From positions 1 to 24,952 of the forward strand of contig DASZSJ010000051.1 in assembly GCA_035548675.1 (NCBI GenBank): 24,952 nt of DNA, written 5' to 3'. Shown here in pieces: positions 1 to 7,314 of the stretch. A program made the translations under genes and the position numbers. Position 1 is the stretch's first letter, and each line of letters begins with the position of its first letter. This stretch comes from VRUE01 sp035548675 (GTDB lineage: Bacteria; Actinomycetota; Thermoleophilia; Solirubrobacterales; 70-9). A model generated the notes under the pieces. That model was not told where the DNA came from and ran no database searches. It was given only the letters and a program-made list of their open reading frames with translations.

Positions 1-1545
1 GAAGAGATTGTTTTCGACGACGACGTTCTTGAAGACGCCGGTCTGGAAGAGCAGTGACTCGTGGGTTTCGGTATGGCGGGCGACGTTGTTGGTGAAGGTG
101 ATGTTGGTGCCGCCGCCGAAGATCTGCCAGAGGTCCTGGTGTTCCAGGGGGTGGGAGAAGACCAGACTGGGGCCGAGGAAGGTGTTGTGGTCGACGGTAA
201 AGTCGATCGGGCTCGCCGACTGGATGTAGTCGGCCGCTGGCGACTTGATCGTGTTGTTGCGGATCGTGAACCCTTCGACTCCGTTAACGAGCGTCATCCC
301 GTAGCCATTCGCCGTGCCCTGTGAGCCGGTGTAGTCGAGGTCATGGAGGTAGTTGCCTTCGATCCGCACGTTGGTGACCGCGAGGCCGGCGTTCGCCGCT
401 TCGCCGTTGGCCCGGATGCCGAAGCTGCCGGTGAATTCGCTGTTGAGAATGTTGATCGCGTGGGTCGAGCCGAGCATCTCCAGGCCGCTGGTGAAGTGCA
501 GGCCGGTGAGGGTGAAGCCCGAGGATCTGTTGAACATGGAGTAGTCGATGGTCGGTTTGGCCCCCGCGGCCGGCTGGACCGTCACGTTGGTCTTGGAGGC
601 AAGCGTCACGGTGAAGCTGTAGTTGCCGGTGTTGAGGCAGATCACCGCCTTGCTGGCGGCCGAGGACATGGCGCTGGAGAGGTTCGCCCCGGAGCTCAGC
701 GTCTGGGTGCAGGTCGCGCCGCCGCCGGCTTCTTCCGCCTGCACGGTCCAGGCCCAGGTCGCCGGCGTCGCGTCGGTGTTTCCGGCGGCGTCCATCGCGC
801 GGGCGGAGAAGGTGTGGCTTCCGACTGCCAGCGCGCTATAGGACTTGGGCGAGGTGCAGCCGGCCCAGGGGCCGGCGTCGAGCTTGCACTGGAAGGTCGA
901 GCCGCTCTCGCTGGCGGAGAAGGCGAGGCTGGCACCTGTCGAGGTGGTGGTCGCTGCCGGACCGGAGTCGATTGTCGTCTCTGGTGCGGTCGTGTCGGCG
1001 GCGGGCGGTTCGGGCGCTGGTTCTTCCACCGGCAGTTCGGGGGCGGGTTCCTCGGCCGGGGGCTGCCCCCCTGGTTCCTCGGCCGATGGTGGCAAGACGA
1101 CCGACGATGGCAAGACGGCTGACGATGGCAAGACGGCTGACGACGGTTGCGGCCCGGACGGGACGGCGATCGCCGGAAGGCTCTTCGGATCGAGCGGGTT
1201 GGAGCCCGCCAGGGTCTCGGCACCGTCGCCGTAGCCGTCCCCATCGGTGTCGAAGCGGCGCGGGTTCGTCTTGGTCCGTTGCCTCTCGGTGATGGTGCTG
1301 AGGCCGTCGCGGTCGGGATCGGACTGTTCGCGGCGGCGCTGGGCCTGCCGCTGCGTGCCCGTCCCGCCCCTCGTCCTCTCGGCACGGGCGATCTGAGCGG
1401 ACTTGAGGTCGATGATGGTGCTGTGGCGGCTTCCGCCGGTGTGGGCCGCGACCAAGGCGGGGGCGAGGAGCAGGGCGATGACGCCGAGGGCCATGGCCAT
1501 GCGAGAGCGTGGAGTGGAGGCAATGGAGTGAAAGAGGTCGATCAT
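1..1545 (-). CDS. Secreted calcium-binding, Ig-like and parallel beta-helix protein, C-terminus beyond the window
   Basis: The frame is open from ATG at 1545 to the left edge, giving 515 residues with no stop. Residues 16-35 are a hydrophobic signal segment ending near LVAAH. Residues 76-108 carry two Asp-rich loops (DPDRDG, DTDGDGYGDG) like thrombospondin type 3/EF-hand-like calcium repeats. Residues 136-182 are a Pro/Glu-rich linker that includes three 6-residue repeats. Residues 183-271 form an Ig-like domain (TAPETTI, FQCKLD, GSHTFSARAMDAAGN) with a likely C220-C230 disulfide. From 276 onward, irregular N-rich strands (INILNSEF, FTIRNNTI, ITFTNNV) indicate a right-handed parallel beta-helix, as in pectate lyases and other polysaccharide-active proteins. 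I infer an exported protein that binds or cleaves polysaccharide; the substrate is unknown. It is divergent from the deacetylase gene at 1698. An in-frame GTG lies directly before the ATG, so the start is not fully certain. Confidence 0.85.
   Translation of the reverse strand, partial: MIDLFHSIASTPRSRMAMALGVIALLLAPALVAAHTGGSRHSTIIDLKSAQIARAERTRGGTGTQRQAQRRREQSDPDRDGLSTITERQRTKTNPRRFDTDGDGYGDGAETLAGSNPLDPKSLPAIAVPSGPQPSSAVLPSSAVLPSSVVLPPSAEEPGGQPPAEEPAPELPVEEPAPEPPAADTTAPETTIDSGPAATTTSTGASLAFSASESGSTFQCKLDAGPWAGCTSPKSYSALAVGSHTFSARAMDAAGNTDATPATWAWTVQAEEAGGGATCTQTLSSGANLSSAMSSAASKAVICLNTGNYSFTVTLASKTNVTVQPAAGAKPTIDYSMFNRSSGFTLTGLHFTSGLEMLGSTHAINILNSEFTGSFGIRANGEAANAGLAVTNVRIEGNYLHDLDYTGSQGTANGYGMTLVNGVEGFTIRNNTIKSPAADYIQSASPIDFTVDHNTFLGPSLVFSHPLEHQDLWQIFGGGTNITFTNNVARHTETHESLLFQTGVFKNVVVENNLF
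1085..1138. repeat. 18-bp coding tandem repeat, three units
   Basis: Two identical 18-bp units (1103-1120 and 1121-1138, gacgatggcaagacggct on the plus strand) follow one diverged unit at 1085-1102. On the minus strand they encode SSAVLP-type hexapeptides in the linker of the beta-helix protein. The repeats keep the reading frame and probably vary linker length by slippage. Confidence 0.9.
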
Positions 1546-1697
1546 CACAGCCGCTATCGGTGCTCCCGGTGGGTTCTGTACTCGCTGCCGAGGGGGACTG
1601 GACAAAATTCCGATCCTGTTGCCCAATGGATACCCGGTCCCCGGCGTCCTACGCCCGGCGCGGAAGTTCGGCGCGGGATTAGGCGTTTTCCGGGCAG

Positions 1698-2444
1698 ATG
1701 CGACGCCACATGCACCGGCTCCGCGGCCTGTTGCCGTTGTCCCTGCGCTGCGCCCTGCAGGAGCGCTCGCCGGGCCGGGCGTGGCGCTGGCGGGAGCACC
1801 CCGGCATCGAGCGGGTGGCACCTGGCAGCCACGCTGTACTCACCTTTGACGACGGCCCCGATGCCGGTCCTGGGGCGACCGAGGCGACCCTTGACGCGCT
1901 CGATCGGGCCGGTGCCAGGGCGACCTTCTTCCTCGTCGGCGAGCAGATCGAGGCCGCGCCCGAGCTCGCCCGCGAGATCCTCGCCCGCGGCCACGAGGTC
2001 GGGGTCCACGGCCAGCGGCACTTCCGCCACGACCGTGTACCGGCGGCCGAGTCCGCCGCCGATGTCGAGGCTGGCCACGCCGCGGTCGCGGAACTTGGCG
2101 GGAGTCGGCCCCGCTTCTACCGGCCGCCCTACGGCAAGCTCAGCCCGGCCGGTGCCGAGGTCTGCTGTGAGCTTGGCCTCGAGGTCGCCTACTGGTCCAC
2201 CTGGGGCTTGGACTGGGAGCCGCTGCCGAGCGAGCGGATCGTGCGGCGCGCGGCGCGCGGGCTCGATGACGGCGCCGTCGTCCTCCTCCACGACTCGGCC
2301 CGCTACGCGGTGCGGCCCAGCGCCGCGGAGACCGCGGCGGCGATTGCCGAGATCGCCGCGCGCGCGGCGGATCGCGGTCTCGCCCTGGTCACGCTCGGCG
2401 CGGCCCGCGACGCGACTGCGAAAGCTGTCCGGGCGGGGACCTGA
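1698..2444 (+). CDS. Polysaccharide deacetylase, NodB/CE4 family
   Basis: The 248-residue product carries the CE4 motifs in order: TFDDGPD (49-55, catalytic base and metal Asp pair), HGQRHFRH (104-111, metal histidines), RPPYG (142-146), a W-rich GLDW segment (170-173) and LLHDS (197-200). The family removes N- or O-acyl groups from polysaccharides such as chitin oligomers, peptidoglycan or exopolysaccharide, using a divalent metal. No signal peptide is evident; the N-terminus is short and Arg-rich, so the location is uncertain. The stop is followed after two bases by the GTG of the PssD-like gene, so the deacetylase probably belongs to the same transcription unit and acts on the same glycan. 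The second motif lacks the usual Ser/Thr after the first His. ATG 1698 gives a compact N-terminus; M5 is an alternative. Confidence 0.9.
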   Translation: MRRHMHRLRGLLPLSLRCALQERSPGRAWRWREHPGIERVAPGSHAVLTFDDGPDAGPGATEATLDALDRAGARATFFLVGEQIEAAPELAREILARGHEVGVHGQRHFRHDRVPAAESAADVEAGHAAVAELGGSRPRFYRPPYGKLSPAGAEVCCELGLEVAYWSTWGLDWEPLPSERIVRRAARGLDDGAVVLLHDSARYAVRPSAAETAAAIAEIAARAADRGLALVTLGAARDATAKAVRAGT

Positions 2445-2446
2445 GT

Positions 2447-2911
2447 GTGCCCCGCGGCCGTCCGGACAAGGTCCTACTCGTCGCCTCTCCGGGCGGGCAC
2501 CTGCTGCAGATGCTGGCCCTTGAGCCGGCATGGCGCGACCTCGATCCAACCTGGGTGACACTCGATTCTCCCGATGTCGAGTATCTGCTGAGAGGGGAGG
2601 ACGTTGTATATGGATTCGGTCCGACCCCGCGCAACCTGCGCAATTTCCTCAAGAATCTTCGCCTCGCCCGGCGCGTCCTGCGCGAACTCGACCCTGGCGC
2701 CGTGGTGTCGACTGGCGCGGGGCTCGCCCTGCCCTTCTTCGTGCTCGGCCGCTTGCAGCGGCGGCGGCTGGTCTACGTCGAGTCGATCACGAGGGTCGAA
2801 AAGCTGGCCCTCACCGGCCGCCTGGTCTACCCGCTCGCCGACGAGTTCTTTGTCCAGTGGGCGTCCCTGGCGCGGCTGCCACGTGCCCGCTTCCACGGGA
2901 GTGTGGCGTGA
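2447..2911 (+). CDS. pssD: PssD/Alg14-like glycosyltransferase subunit
   Basis: The 154-residue product starts at GTG 2447. It has the family's glycine-rich N-terminal motif (VASPGGHLLQ, 12-21), the STGAG loop (88-92) and a YVES motif (110-113). Alg14/PssD proteins are the acceptor-binding, membrane-associated half of a split GT28 enzyme. In rhizobia PssD-PssE adds glucuronic acid to the lipid-linked exopolysaccharide repeat, and in yeast Alg14-Alg13 adds the second GlcNAc. The sugar here cannot be read from sequence. The stop overlaps the GTG of the next gene by four bases (GTGA), which fits equal translation of the two subunits. There is no strong N-terminal transmembrane helix, unlike yeast Alg14; the length matches bacterial PssD. 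Confidence 0.88.
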   Translation: MPRGRPDKVLLVASPGGHLLQMLALEPAWRDLDPTWVTLDSPDVEYLLRGEDVVYGFGPTPRNLRNFLKNLRLARRVLRELDPGAVVSTGAGLALPFFVLGRLQRRRLVYVESITRVEKLALTGRLVYPLADEFFVQWASLARLPRARFHGSVA

Positions 2912-3372
2912 TTTTCGCCACCGTGGGTTCGACGCAGATTCCCTTCGAGCGCCTCGTTCGGGCTCTAGAGCAACTGCCCGGTGAGCAGCTCCTTGCCCAG
3001 CACGGACCGGTGCCGCCGCCCGCCGGCGCCGCGGACAGCCGGGCCTTCATGCAGTTCCTTGAGGTGATCGAGTGCATGGCGCGCGCCGACGTGGTCGTCT
3101 GCCACGCCGGCGCCGGCAGCATCCTTTGCGCGCTGCGCGCCGGGCACACGCCGGTCGTTGTCCCCCGCCTGAAGCGCTACGAGGAGACCGTCGACGACCA
3201 CCAAGTCGAGTTCGCCCGGGCGCTTGGCGCGGACGGGAAGGTGATCGCGGTTGAGGACCTCAGCCTCCTTGCGGAGGCAGTTGCGGGGGCCCCCCGGCGC
3301 AGGGAGCCGGAGCGGCGGACCGGCATGCTCCCGATTCAGTCCGCCGTGCGCGACGCGCTGCACGCCCGCTAG
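2908..3372 (+). CDS. pssE: PssE/Alg13-like glycosyltransferase catalytic subunit
   Basis: GTG 2908 sits in a GTGA overlap with pssD and gives 154 residues beginning MIFATVGSTQIPFERL, the typical Alg13/PssE N-terminus. Upstream in-frame ATGs lie inside pssD and are rejected as starts. The nucleotide-sugar site is visible as CHAGAGS (65-71), followed by TPVVVPR (81-87) and DHQVEFA (97-103). The protein should pair with the PssD-like product at the inner membrane face to transfer one sugar, possibly glucuronic acid, onto a lipid-linked oligosaccharide. The C-terminal 35 residues are Arg/Pro-rich and less conserved-looking. Its stop overlaps the stop of the convergent sigma-like gene by three or four bases. 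Confidence 0.88.
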   Translation: MIFATVGSTQIPFERLVRALEQLPGEQLLAQHGPVPPPAGAADSRAFMQFLEVIECMARADVVVCHAGAGSILCALRAGHTPVVVPRLKRYEETVDDHQVEFARALGADGKVIAVEDLSLLAEAVAGAPRRREPERRTGMLPIQSAVRDALHAR

Positions 3373-3755
3373 CGGCCGCCTGATTTCGAGTCGCGGCGCT
3401 CCAGGCAGTCGCGGACCCTGGCGACGGCCTCGTCCATCGGCCTGTCGCCCCAGGTGGTGGCTGGCAGTTTGGAGAGGACGAGGACCAGGGCGACGCCCTG
3501 GTCGAGCGAGTCGAGGCCGAGCGCGACCAGCAGCCCCTCGACCCCGTCTTCGAGCAGACCCTGCACGGTCGACGGCGCGCGGTCGAGGAGCTCGGCGGTG
3601 CGCTCTACCGGAATGCCGTGCAGGTAGCGCAGCTCGAGCGCGGCCCGCGCCGCAGAGTCGAGGCCGTGCAGAGCGCCGATCAGGCGGTCGGGGTGTATTT
3701 CGTTGATTTCCATGAGCCCGGCCGGGCGTTGCTTCGCGACGTCGAGGCCGCTCAC
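3369..3755 (-). CDS. Sigma-70 region 4-like helix-turn-helix protein
   Basis: The 128-residue product has a region resembling sigma-factor region 4 (about residues 32-75): an acidic/aliphatic helix with ALELRYLHGIPVERTAELLD followed by a recognition-helix-like segment RAPSTVQGLLEDG. No region 2 is present, so it is not a complete ECF sigma factor. It may be an accessory regulator or a decayed sigma-like protein. I chose GTG 3755 because it forms a GTGA overlap with the upstream acetyltransferase stop and has a GGAG eight bases upstream. GTG 3764 and ATG 3713 are alternatives. Being coupled to a surface-glycan gene suggests a role in regulating that locus, but this is inference. Confidence that it is a gene is good; the functional call is tentative. 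Confidence 0.68.
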   Translation of the reverse strand: MSGLDVAKQRPAGLMEINEIHPDRLIGALHGLDSAARAALELRYLHGIPVERTAELLDRAPSTVQGLLEDGVEGLLVALGLDSLDQGVALVLVLSKLPATTWGDRPMDEAVARVRDCLERRDSKSGGR

Positions 3756-4318
3756 CGCCAGCACTCCAGCAGGTCCTCGTCTGGGACTTGTCGAACCGCC
3801 CGCGCTGGCACTCCCATCACGACCTGGCGGGGGGCGACGTCGGCGACCACTACCGCTCCCGCCGCGACGAAGGCCTCCTCGCCGATCTCGATCGCCGGAC
3901 AGACGACGACGCCGGCGCCGACCCGGCAGGCCCGCCGCAGTAGCGGGCCCTGCAGCTCCAGCTCCGGCCCGTGGCGGTCCATCGTGTTGTCGTTAGCGAG
4001 GGTCACGCCGGGCCCGATGAAGGCGTCGTCCTCGACCACCGTGCCTGTCGAGAGGTAGCAGCGTGCCTGCACGCTCGCCCGGGCGCCGATCACGACCCCG
4101 GGGTCGACCGAGCTGAGACTGCCGACGGTGGCGCCGGCGCCGACCCTCGCCCCATCGCGGATCTGGGCGTGATCCCCGACCCGGGCGCCGGCTCCTATCT
4201 CGACCCCGGCATGGATGACGACGTTGCCGCCGAGCAGCACGTCGGGTCCGATCTTGACGTCGGCGCCGAGCAGCAGTCCCGGCGCCAGGTCGGAGGCTTG
4301 CAGGGCCGCGTCGCTCAC
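3752..4318 (-). CDS. Hexapeptide-repeat acyltransferase, WbpD/WlbB-like
   Basis: The 188-residue product starts at GTG 4318. It is almost entirely a left-handed parallel beta-helix with [LIV]-G-x4 repeats from residue 14 to 160, and has the usual C-terminal MGVPARAVR cap (168-176). A loop at 106-126 (TLANDNTMDRH) interrupts the coils as in sugar N-acetyltransferases of the WbpD/WlbB group, which acetylate UDP-3-amino sugars with acetyl-CoA. No serine-acetyltransferase N-domain is present. It is divergent from the WbpA-type dehydrogenase at 4466. WbpA and WbpD act in one pathway making a diacetamido-uronic acid, so a link is plausible, but the aminotransferase and oxidoreductase of that pathway are not in view. 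O-acetylation of a glycan is an alternative role. Confidence 0.85.
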   Translation of the reverse strand: MSDAALQASDLAPGLLLGADVKIGPDVLLGGNVVIHAGVEIGAGARVGDHAQIRDGARVGAGATVGSLSSVDPGVVIGARASVQARCYLSTGTVVEDDAFIGPGVTLANDNTMDRHGPELELQGPLLRRACRVGAGVVVCPAIEIGEEAFVAAGAVVVADVAPRQVVMGVPARAVRQVPDEDLLECWR

Positions 4319-4465
4319 CGCGTGGATGTCCCGAGATCTTGCGTCCGGTCGATGATCGGCGGCATGCTAGCGGTCGCCGTAAGATGCAAGACGCAGGCTG
4401 TAACGACCGTTGTCGGGGTATGGATAAACGCTCAGGGCGCACCCAGGCCTGCTAACACTGACCTG

Positions 4466-5713
4466 ATGAAGATCGGCATTGTCGGACTGGGGTACGTCGG
4501 CCTGCCCCTCGCCGTCGCCTTCGCCGAGGCGGGGCACGAGGTCGTTGGGCTGGACTCCGATCAGCGCAAGATCGAGGGCCTCAACTCGGGCCGCAGCCAC
4601 GTCGAGGACGTGCCCGACTCGGCCCTCGCCCCGCTGGCCGACCGCCTGCGCGCGACCGGCAACCAGGCCGACCTGGCCTCCTGCGAAGCGATCGTGATCT
4701 GCGTGCCGACCCCGCTCACCGGCTCGCGCGAGCCCGACCTCACCTACCTGCTCGAGTCAGCCACCGCGCTCTCGGGGATCCTGCAGCCGAACCAGCTGAT
4801 CGTGCTCGAGTCGACCACCTACCCGGGGACGACGCGCGAGCGCCTGCTGCCGATCCTCGAGGAGTCGGGCCTGCGCGCCGGCCGCGACTTCCACCTCGCC
4901 TTCTCGCCGGAGCGGATCGACCCCGGCCGCACCGACTACACGGTGAAGACCACGCCGAAGCTGGTTGGCGGCCTGACCGAAGCCTGCACCGAGCGCGCTC
5001 GCGAGCTCTACTCGCTGATCTGCGACGAGGTCGTCGTCCTCTCCAGTCCCGAGACGGCGGAGCTCTCAAAGCTGCTCGAGAACATCTTCCGCTCGGTCAA
5101 CATCGCCCTCGTCAACGAGTTGGCCCAACTCTGCGACCGGCTCGAGATCGACGTCTGGGAGGTGATCGACGCCGCCTCGACCAAGCCCTTCGGCTTCATG
5201 CGCTTCGAGCCGGGGCCCGGGATGGGCGGCCACTGCCTGCCGGTCGACCCCTTCTACCTCGCCTTCAAGGCCCGCGAGCACGACTTCTACCCCGAGTTCA
5301 TCGAGCTCGCGGGCAAGGTCAACCAGACCCAGCCGGCTTTCTGCATCGAGCGGATCGAGCGGGCGCTGAACGAGGCCGAGAAGCCGGTCAAGGGCTCGAA
5401 GATCCTCCTGCTCGGGCTCAGCTACAAGGCCGGGGTGGGCGATGTGCGCGAGTCGCCGGCGCTGAAAATCGCCAAACGGCTGATCGAGCTCGGCGGCGAC
5501 GTCTCCTACCACGATCCGCACGTGCCGGCGGCCCCCGAGCTCGGCCTCGAGTCGGCCGACCTCGCCGCCGCACTCGACGCCGCCGATGCCGTCGCGATCC
5601 TCACCGCGCATCCCGAGCTCGACTACGAGGAAGTTGTCTCGCGGGCCGAGCTGGTGGTCGACTTCCGCGGCATCACCCGCGGCATCGAGGCCACCAACCT
5701 GGTTCGGCTTTAG
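4466..5713 (+). CDS. Nucleotide-sugar (UDP-GlcNAc/UDP-Glc type) 6-dehydrogenase
   Basis: The 415-residue protein begins with a Rossmann motif GLGYVG (7-12) and contains ESTTYPGTT (115-123), SPERIDPG (147-154), the conserved Lys in ELSKLLEN (199-206) and the catalytic Cys257 in GPGMGGHCLPVDP. These define the UDP-glucose/GDP-mannose dehydrogenase family, which oxidises C6 of a nucleotide sugar to a uronate with two NAD+. The pattern around Cys257 and the YPGTT segment look more like WbpA/WecC (UDP-N-acetylhexosamine) than UDP-glucose dehydrogenases, but the substrate is not certain. ATG 4466 gives the standard N-terminus; the longer upstream frame lacks family sequence. It is the likely source of a uronic acid for the neighbouring PssD/PssE system. 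The gene ends before palindromic element E1. Confidence 0.93.
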   Translation: MKIGIVGLGYVGLPLAVAFAEAGHEVVGLDSDQRKIEGLNSGRSHVEDVPDSALAPLADRLRATGNQADLASCEAIVICVPTPLTGSREPDLTYLLESATALSGILQPNQLIVLESTTYPGTTRERLLPILEESGLRAGRDFHLAFSPERIDPGRTDYTVKTTPKLVGGLTEACTERARELYSLICDEVVVLSSPETAELSKLLENIFRSVNIALVNELAQLCDRLEIDVWEVIDAASTKPFGFMRFEPGPGMGGHCLPVDPFYLAFKAREHDFYPEFIELAGKVNQTQPAFCIERIERALNEAEKPVKGSKILLLGLSYKAGVGDVRESPALKIAKRLIELGGDVSYHDPHVPAAPELGLESADLAAALDAADAVAILTAHPELDYEEVVSRAELVVDFRGITRGIEATNLVRL

Positions 5714-5758
5714 CCTGACCAGAGCATCGCCAGGCTTCCAGTGACTGAGCCTCGCTTG

Positions 5759-5836
5759 GGCGAGCCCGCCTGCCGAGTGTTCGATTTACCACCGTATATG
5801 GGGTCAATCGAACACTCGGCACCGAACACCGCGCCG
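5759..5836. repeat. Palindromic element E1 (group A)
   Basis: A perfect 16-bp inverted repeat (TGCCGAGTGTTCGATT at 5771-5786, complement at 5806-5821) flanks a 19-base loop whose centre reads CCGTATATGGGG. The inner CC/GG arms can extend the hairpin. About 80 bp including flanks (GGCGAGCCCGC on the left, CACCGAACACCGCGC on the right) match the second copy at 17617-17695 in the same orientation. It lies between two convergent genes and ends just before the lipid kinase stop. There is no T tract, so intrinsic termination is not evident. Confidence 0.85.
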
Positions 5837-5837
5837 C

Positions 5838-6815
5838 TCAGGCCACGATCGTCAGCGCACCGGGGTCGATTCCGAGCTCGAGCTCGGTCCGCTCGCCGAT
5901 GTAGTCGCCGTCGACCTGGACCGGGAAGGGGCGGGCGACGCCGTCCTTGGTGGTGGAGATCGAGGTGATCTTCGCCCCGGCGATGCCGGCGAAATGCTCG
6001 ATCTGGCGGTGGCGCGCCGCGGGCCGCTTCTCGCTGAAGATGCGCGCGATCAGGGTCGGCATGTCGCGCTGGGTGGCGCGCTTGAGCACCCCGAGCGCCA
6101 GCGTGCCGTCGTCAAAGGCGACGTCCTCGCAGACCCGCACCGGGCGGCTGGCGAAGTAGGTAAAGGGATCTGAGTTCTGGGCCAGGGCGGTCACCCCCTC
6201 GACCGTCTCACCGTCGATCTCGGCCCGCAGGCGCACCGGGTTGACCAGGTAGGAGCGGTAGAAGGCGGAGACCGCGGCCCAGGTGAAGTAATAGGGGCCG
6301 GCGGCCGACTTGAGGCGCGGATGGGCGTCGACGCGCTTGACCACGGTGGCGTCGATCCCCGCCCCACAGGAGAAGACGAAGCGCCGGTGGTCGGCCCTGC
6401 CGAGGTCGATCTTGCGCGGCTGCCAGTCGTCGACCATCGCCAGCAGGTGCTCGGTCGCGTCGACCACGTCGTTGGGTATCCCCAGCGTGCGGCAGACAAC
6501 GTTGGTCGATCCTCCGGGCAGCACCGAGACCGGCACGTCGGTCCCCGCCAGCCCGTTGGCGACCTCGTTCAGCGTCCCGTCGCCGCCGAAAGCGACGACC
6601 ACGTCGTAGCCGTGATCCCGCACCTCGCGCCCGATCTCGGTCGCGTGGTTCTGCGCCTCGGTCTCGATCGTTTCCACCTCGAAGCGCCCCTGCAGCGCGT
6701 AGACCACCAGGTTCTTGAGTCGATCCGAGACCGTCGTCGCGTACGGGTTGACGATTATCAGCATCCGCTTCTTGGCGGAGCGGCGCGGCTTTCTCGAGAG
6801 GATTTTGGCTGACAT
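5838..6815 (-). CDS. Diacylglycerol kinase family lipid kinase
   Basis: The 325-residue product has the DAGK catalytic signature FGGDGTLNEVANGL (76-89) and PGGSTNVVCRTLG (100-112), and a C-terminal beta-sandwich lobe ending with the conserved VDGDYIGE segment. Members (DgkB, YegS, LcbK-like) phosphorylate diacylglycerol or related lipid alcohols using ATP on the cytoplasmic membrane face. The lipid substrate is not decided by sequence. The first 17 residues are basic (KPRRSAKKR); M18 starts the conserved core and has a purine-rich stretch upstream, whereas the ATG at 6815 has a C-rich upstream region, so the shorter start is possible. It is the last gene of a minus-strand run, 14 bases after the small unknown gene, and faces element E1. 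Confidence 0.92.
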   Translation of the reverse strand: MSAKILSRKPRRSAKKRMLIIVNPYATTVSDRLKNLVVYALQGRFEVETIETEAQNHATEIGREVRDHGYDVVVAFGGDGTLNEVANGLAGTDVPVSVLPGGSTNVVCRTLGIPNDVVDATEHLLAMVDDWQPRKIDLGRADHRRFVFSCGAGIDATVVKRVDAHPRLKSAAGPYYFTWAAVSAFYRSYLVNPVRLRAEIDGETVEGVTALAQNSDPFTYFASRPVRVCEDVAFDDGTLALGVLKRATQRDMPTLIARIFSEKRPAARHRQIEHFAGIAGAKITSISTTKDGVARPFPVQVDGDYIGERTELELGIDPGALTIVA

Positions 6816-6829
6816 GGGGGAGGGCTGGC

Positions 6830-7180
6830 TCAGGGGCTGCCCTCGAGGATGGCGAGCAGGCCCTGCAGCGCCTTGTGCTCGAAGACGACGCGAGCGTACT
6901 CGTTGCTCGCGTCGATGACCTCGCCCAGTTCTGCGAGGATCGCCCGGACGTCAGCGCCGGTTGCCAGCCGACCGCCGGCGAGCCCCTCGAGCAGCCGTTC
7001 GTAGGCGGCCTCCTCGCGGCGCAGGTCCACGAGCTTGGGGTGGGCGTCCCCGTGGCTAGCCAGCTCTTCGCGCACGCCATCGAGCGCCAGCGCGATCAAT
7101 TCCTGCAGGAACTTGCGCTCGCGGGCCGGCAGGTCGACCCGGACGAAGCCGCCTGTCTGCGTAGGATCGTCTCCAGCCAT
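6830..7180 (-). CDS. Small protein of unknown function
   Basis: I do not recognise the family. The 116-residue product is predicted mostly helical, with acidic and Leu/Ala-rich helices (RKFLQELIALALDGV near 22-36, LVDLRREEAAYERLLEGL near 50-67, and VRAILAELGEVIDAS further on). It has no signal peptide, transmembrane segment or cysteines. The ATG at 7180 is preceded by a strong ribosome-binding site (AAAAGGAGG, centred about 15 bases upstream), which supports a real, well-translated gene. It is 14 bases upstream of the lipid kinase and on the same strand, so the two are probably co-transcribed. A helical bundle or small regulatory partner is possible, but there is no direct evidence for any function. 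Confidence 0.8.
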   Translation of the reverse strand: MAGDDPTQTGGFVRVDLPARERKFLQELIALALDGVREELASHGDAHPKLVDLRREEAAYERLLEGLAGGRLATGADVRAILAELGEVIDASNEYARVVFEHKALQGLLAILEGSP

Positions 7181-7314
7181 GGGAGAGTGGCCTCCTTTTG
7201 GTCAGGCCCCTGGCTGGCGGTCGTGCGCCTGCCGGGGGCCGTTTTCATCAACCGGCGCGGCCACCCCGCCCAATCGCCACCAAGGTAACGCCCGGCCCGG
7301 ACACGTCCCCGCCC

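Noticed and set aside
1085..1138. Tandem repeats considered as a non-coding minisatellite
   Set aside because: They are in frame, encode a hexapeptide linker and are inside a continuous coding region.
696..1523. A 275-codon minus-strand frame, Pro/Arg/Ser-rich
   Set aside because: It is an out-of-frame reading of the beta-helix protein gene, whose own frame has a signal peptide and clear domains and is open for 515 codons.
4405..4435. Possible sixth palindromic core near GGGGTATGGATAAACG
   Set aside because: The core words resemble group B (TTTATCC, TAT, GGGG on opposite strands), but no matching outer stem could be found.
7205..7245. Hairpin GGCCCCTGGC/GCCGGGGGCC followed by GTTTT, considered as a terminator
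   Set aside because: The T run is on the plus strand, but the genes on both sides are transcribed from the minus strand, where the hairpin is followed by CTGACCAAAAGG. It may only be chance GC pairing.
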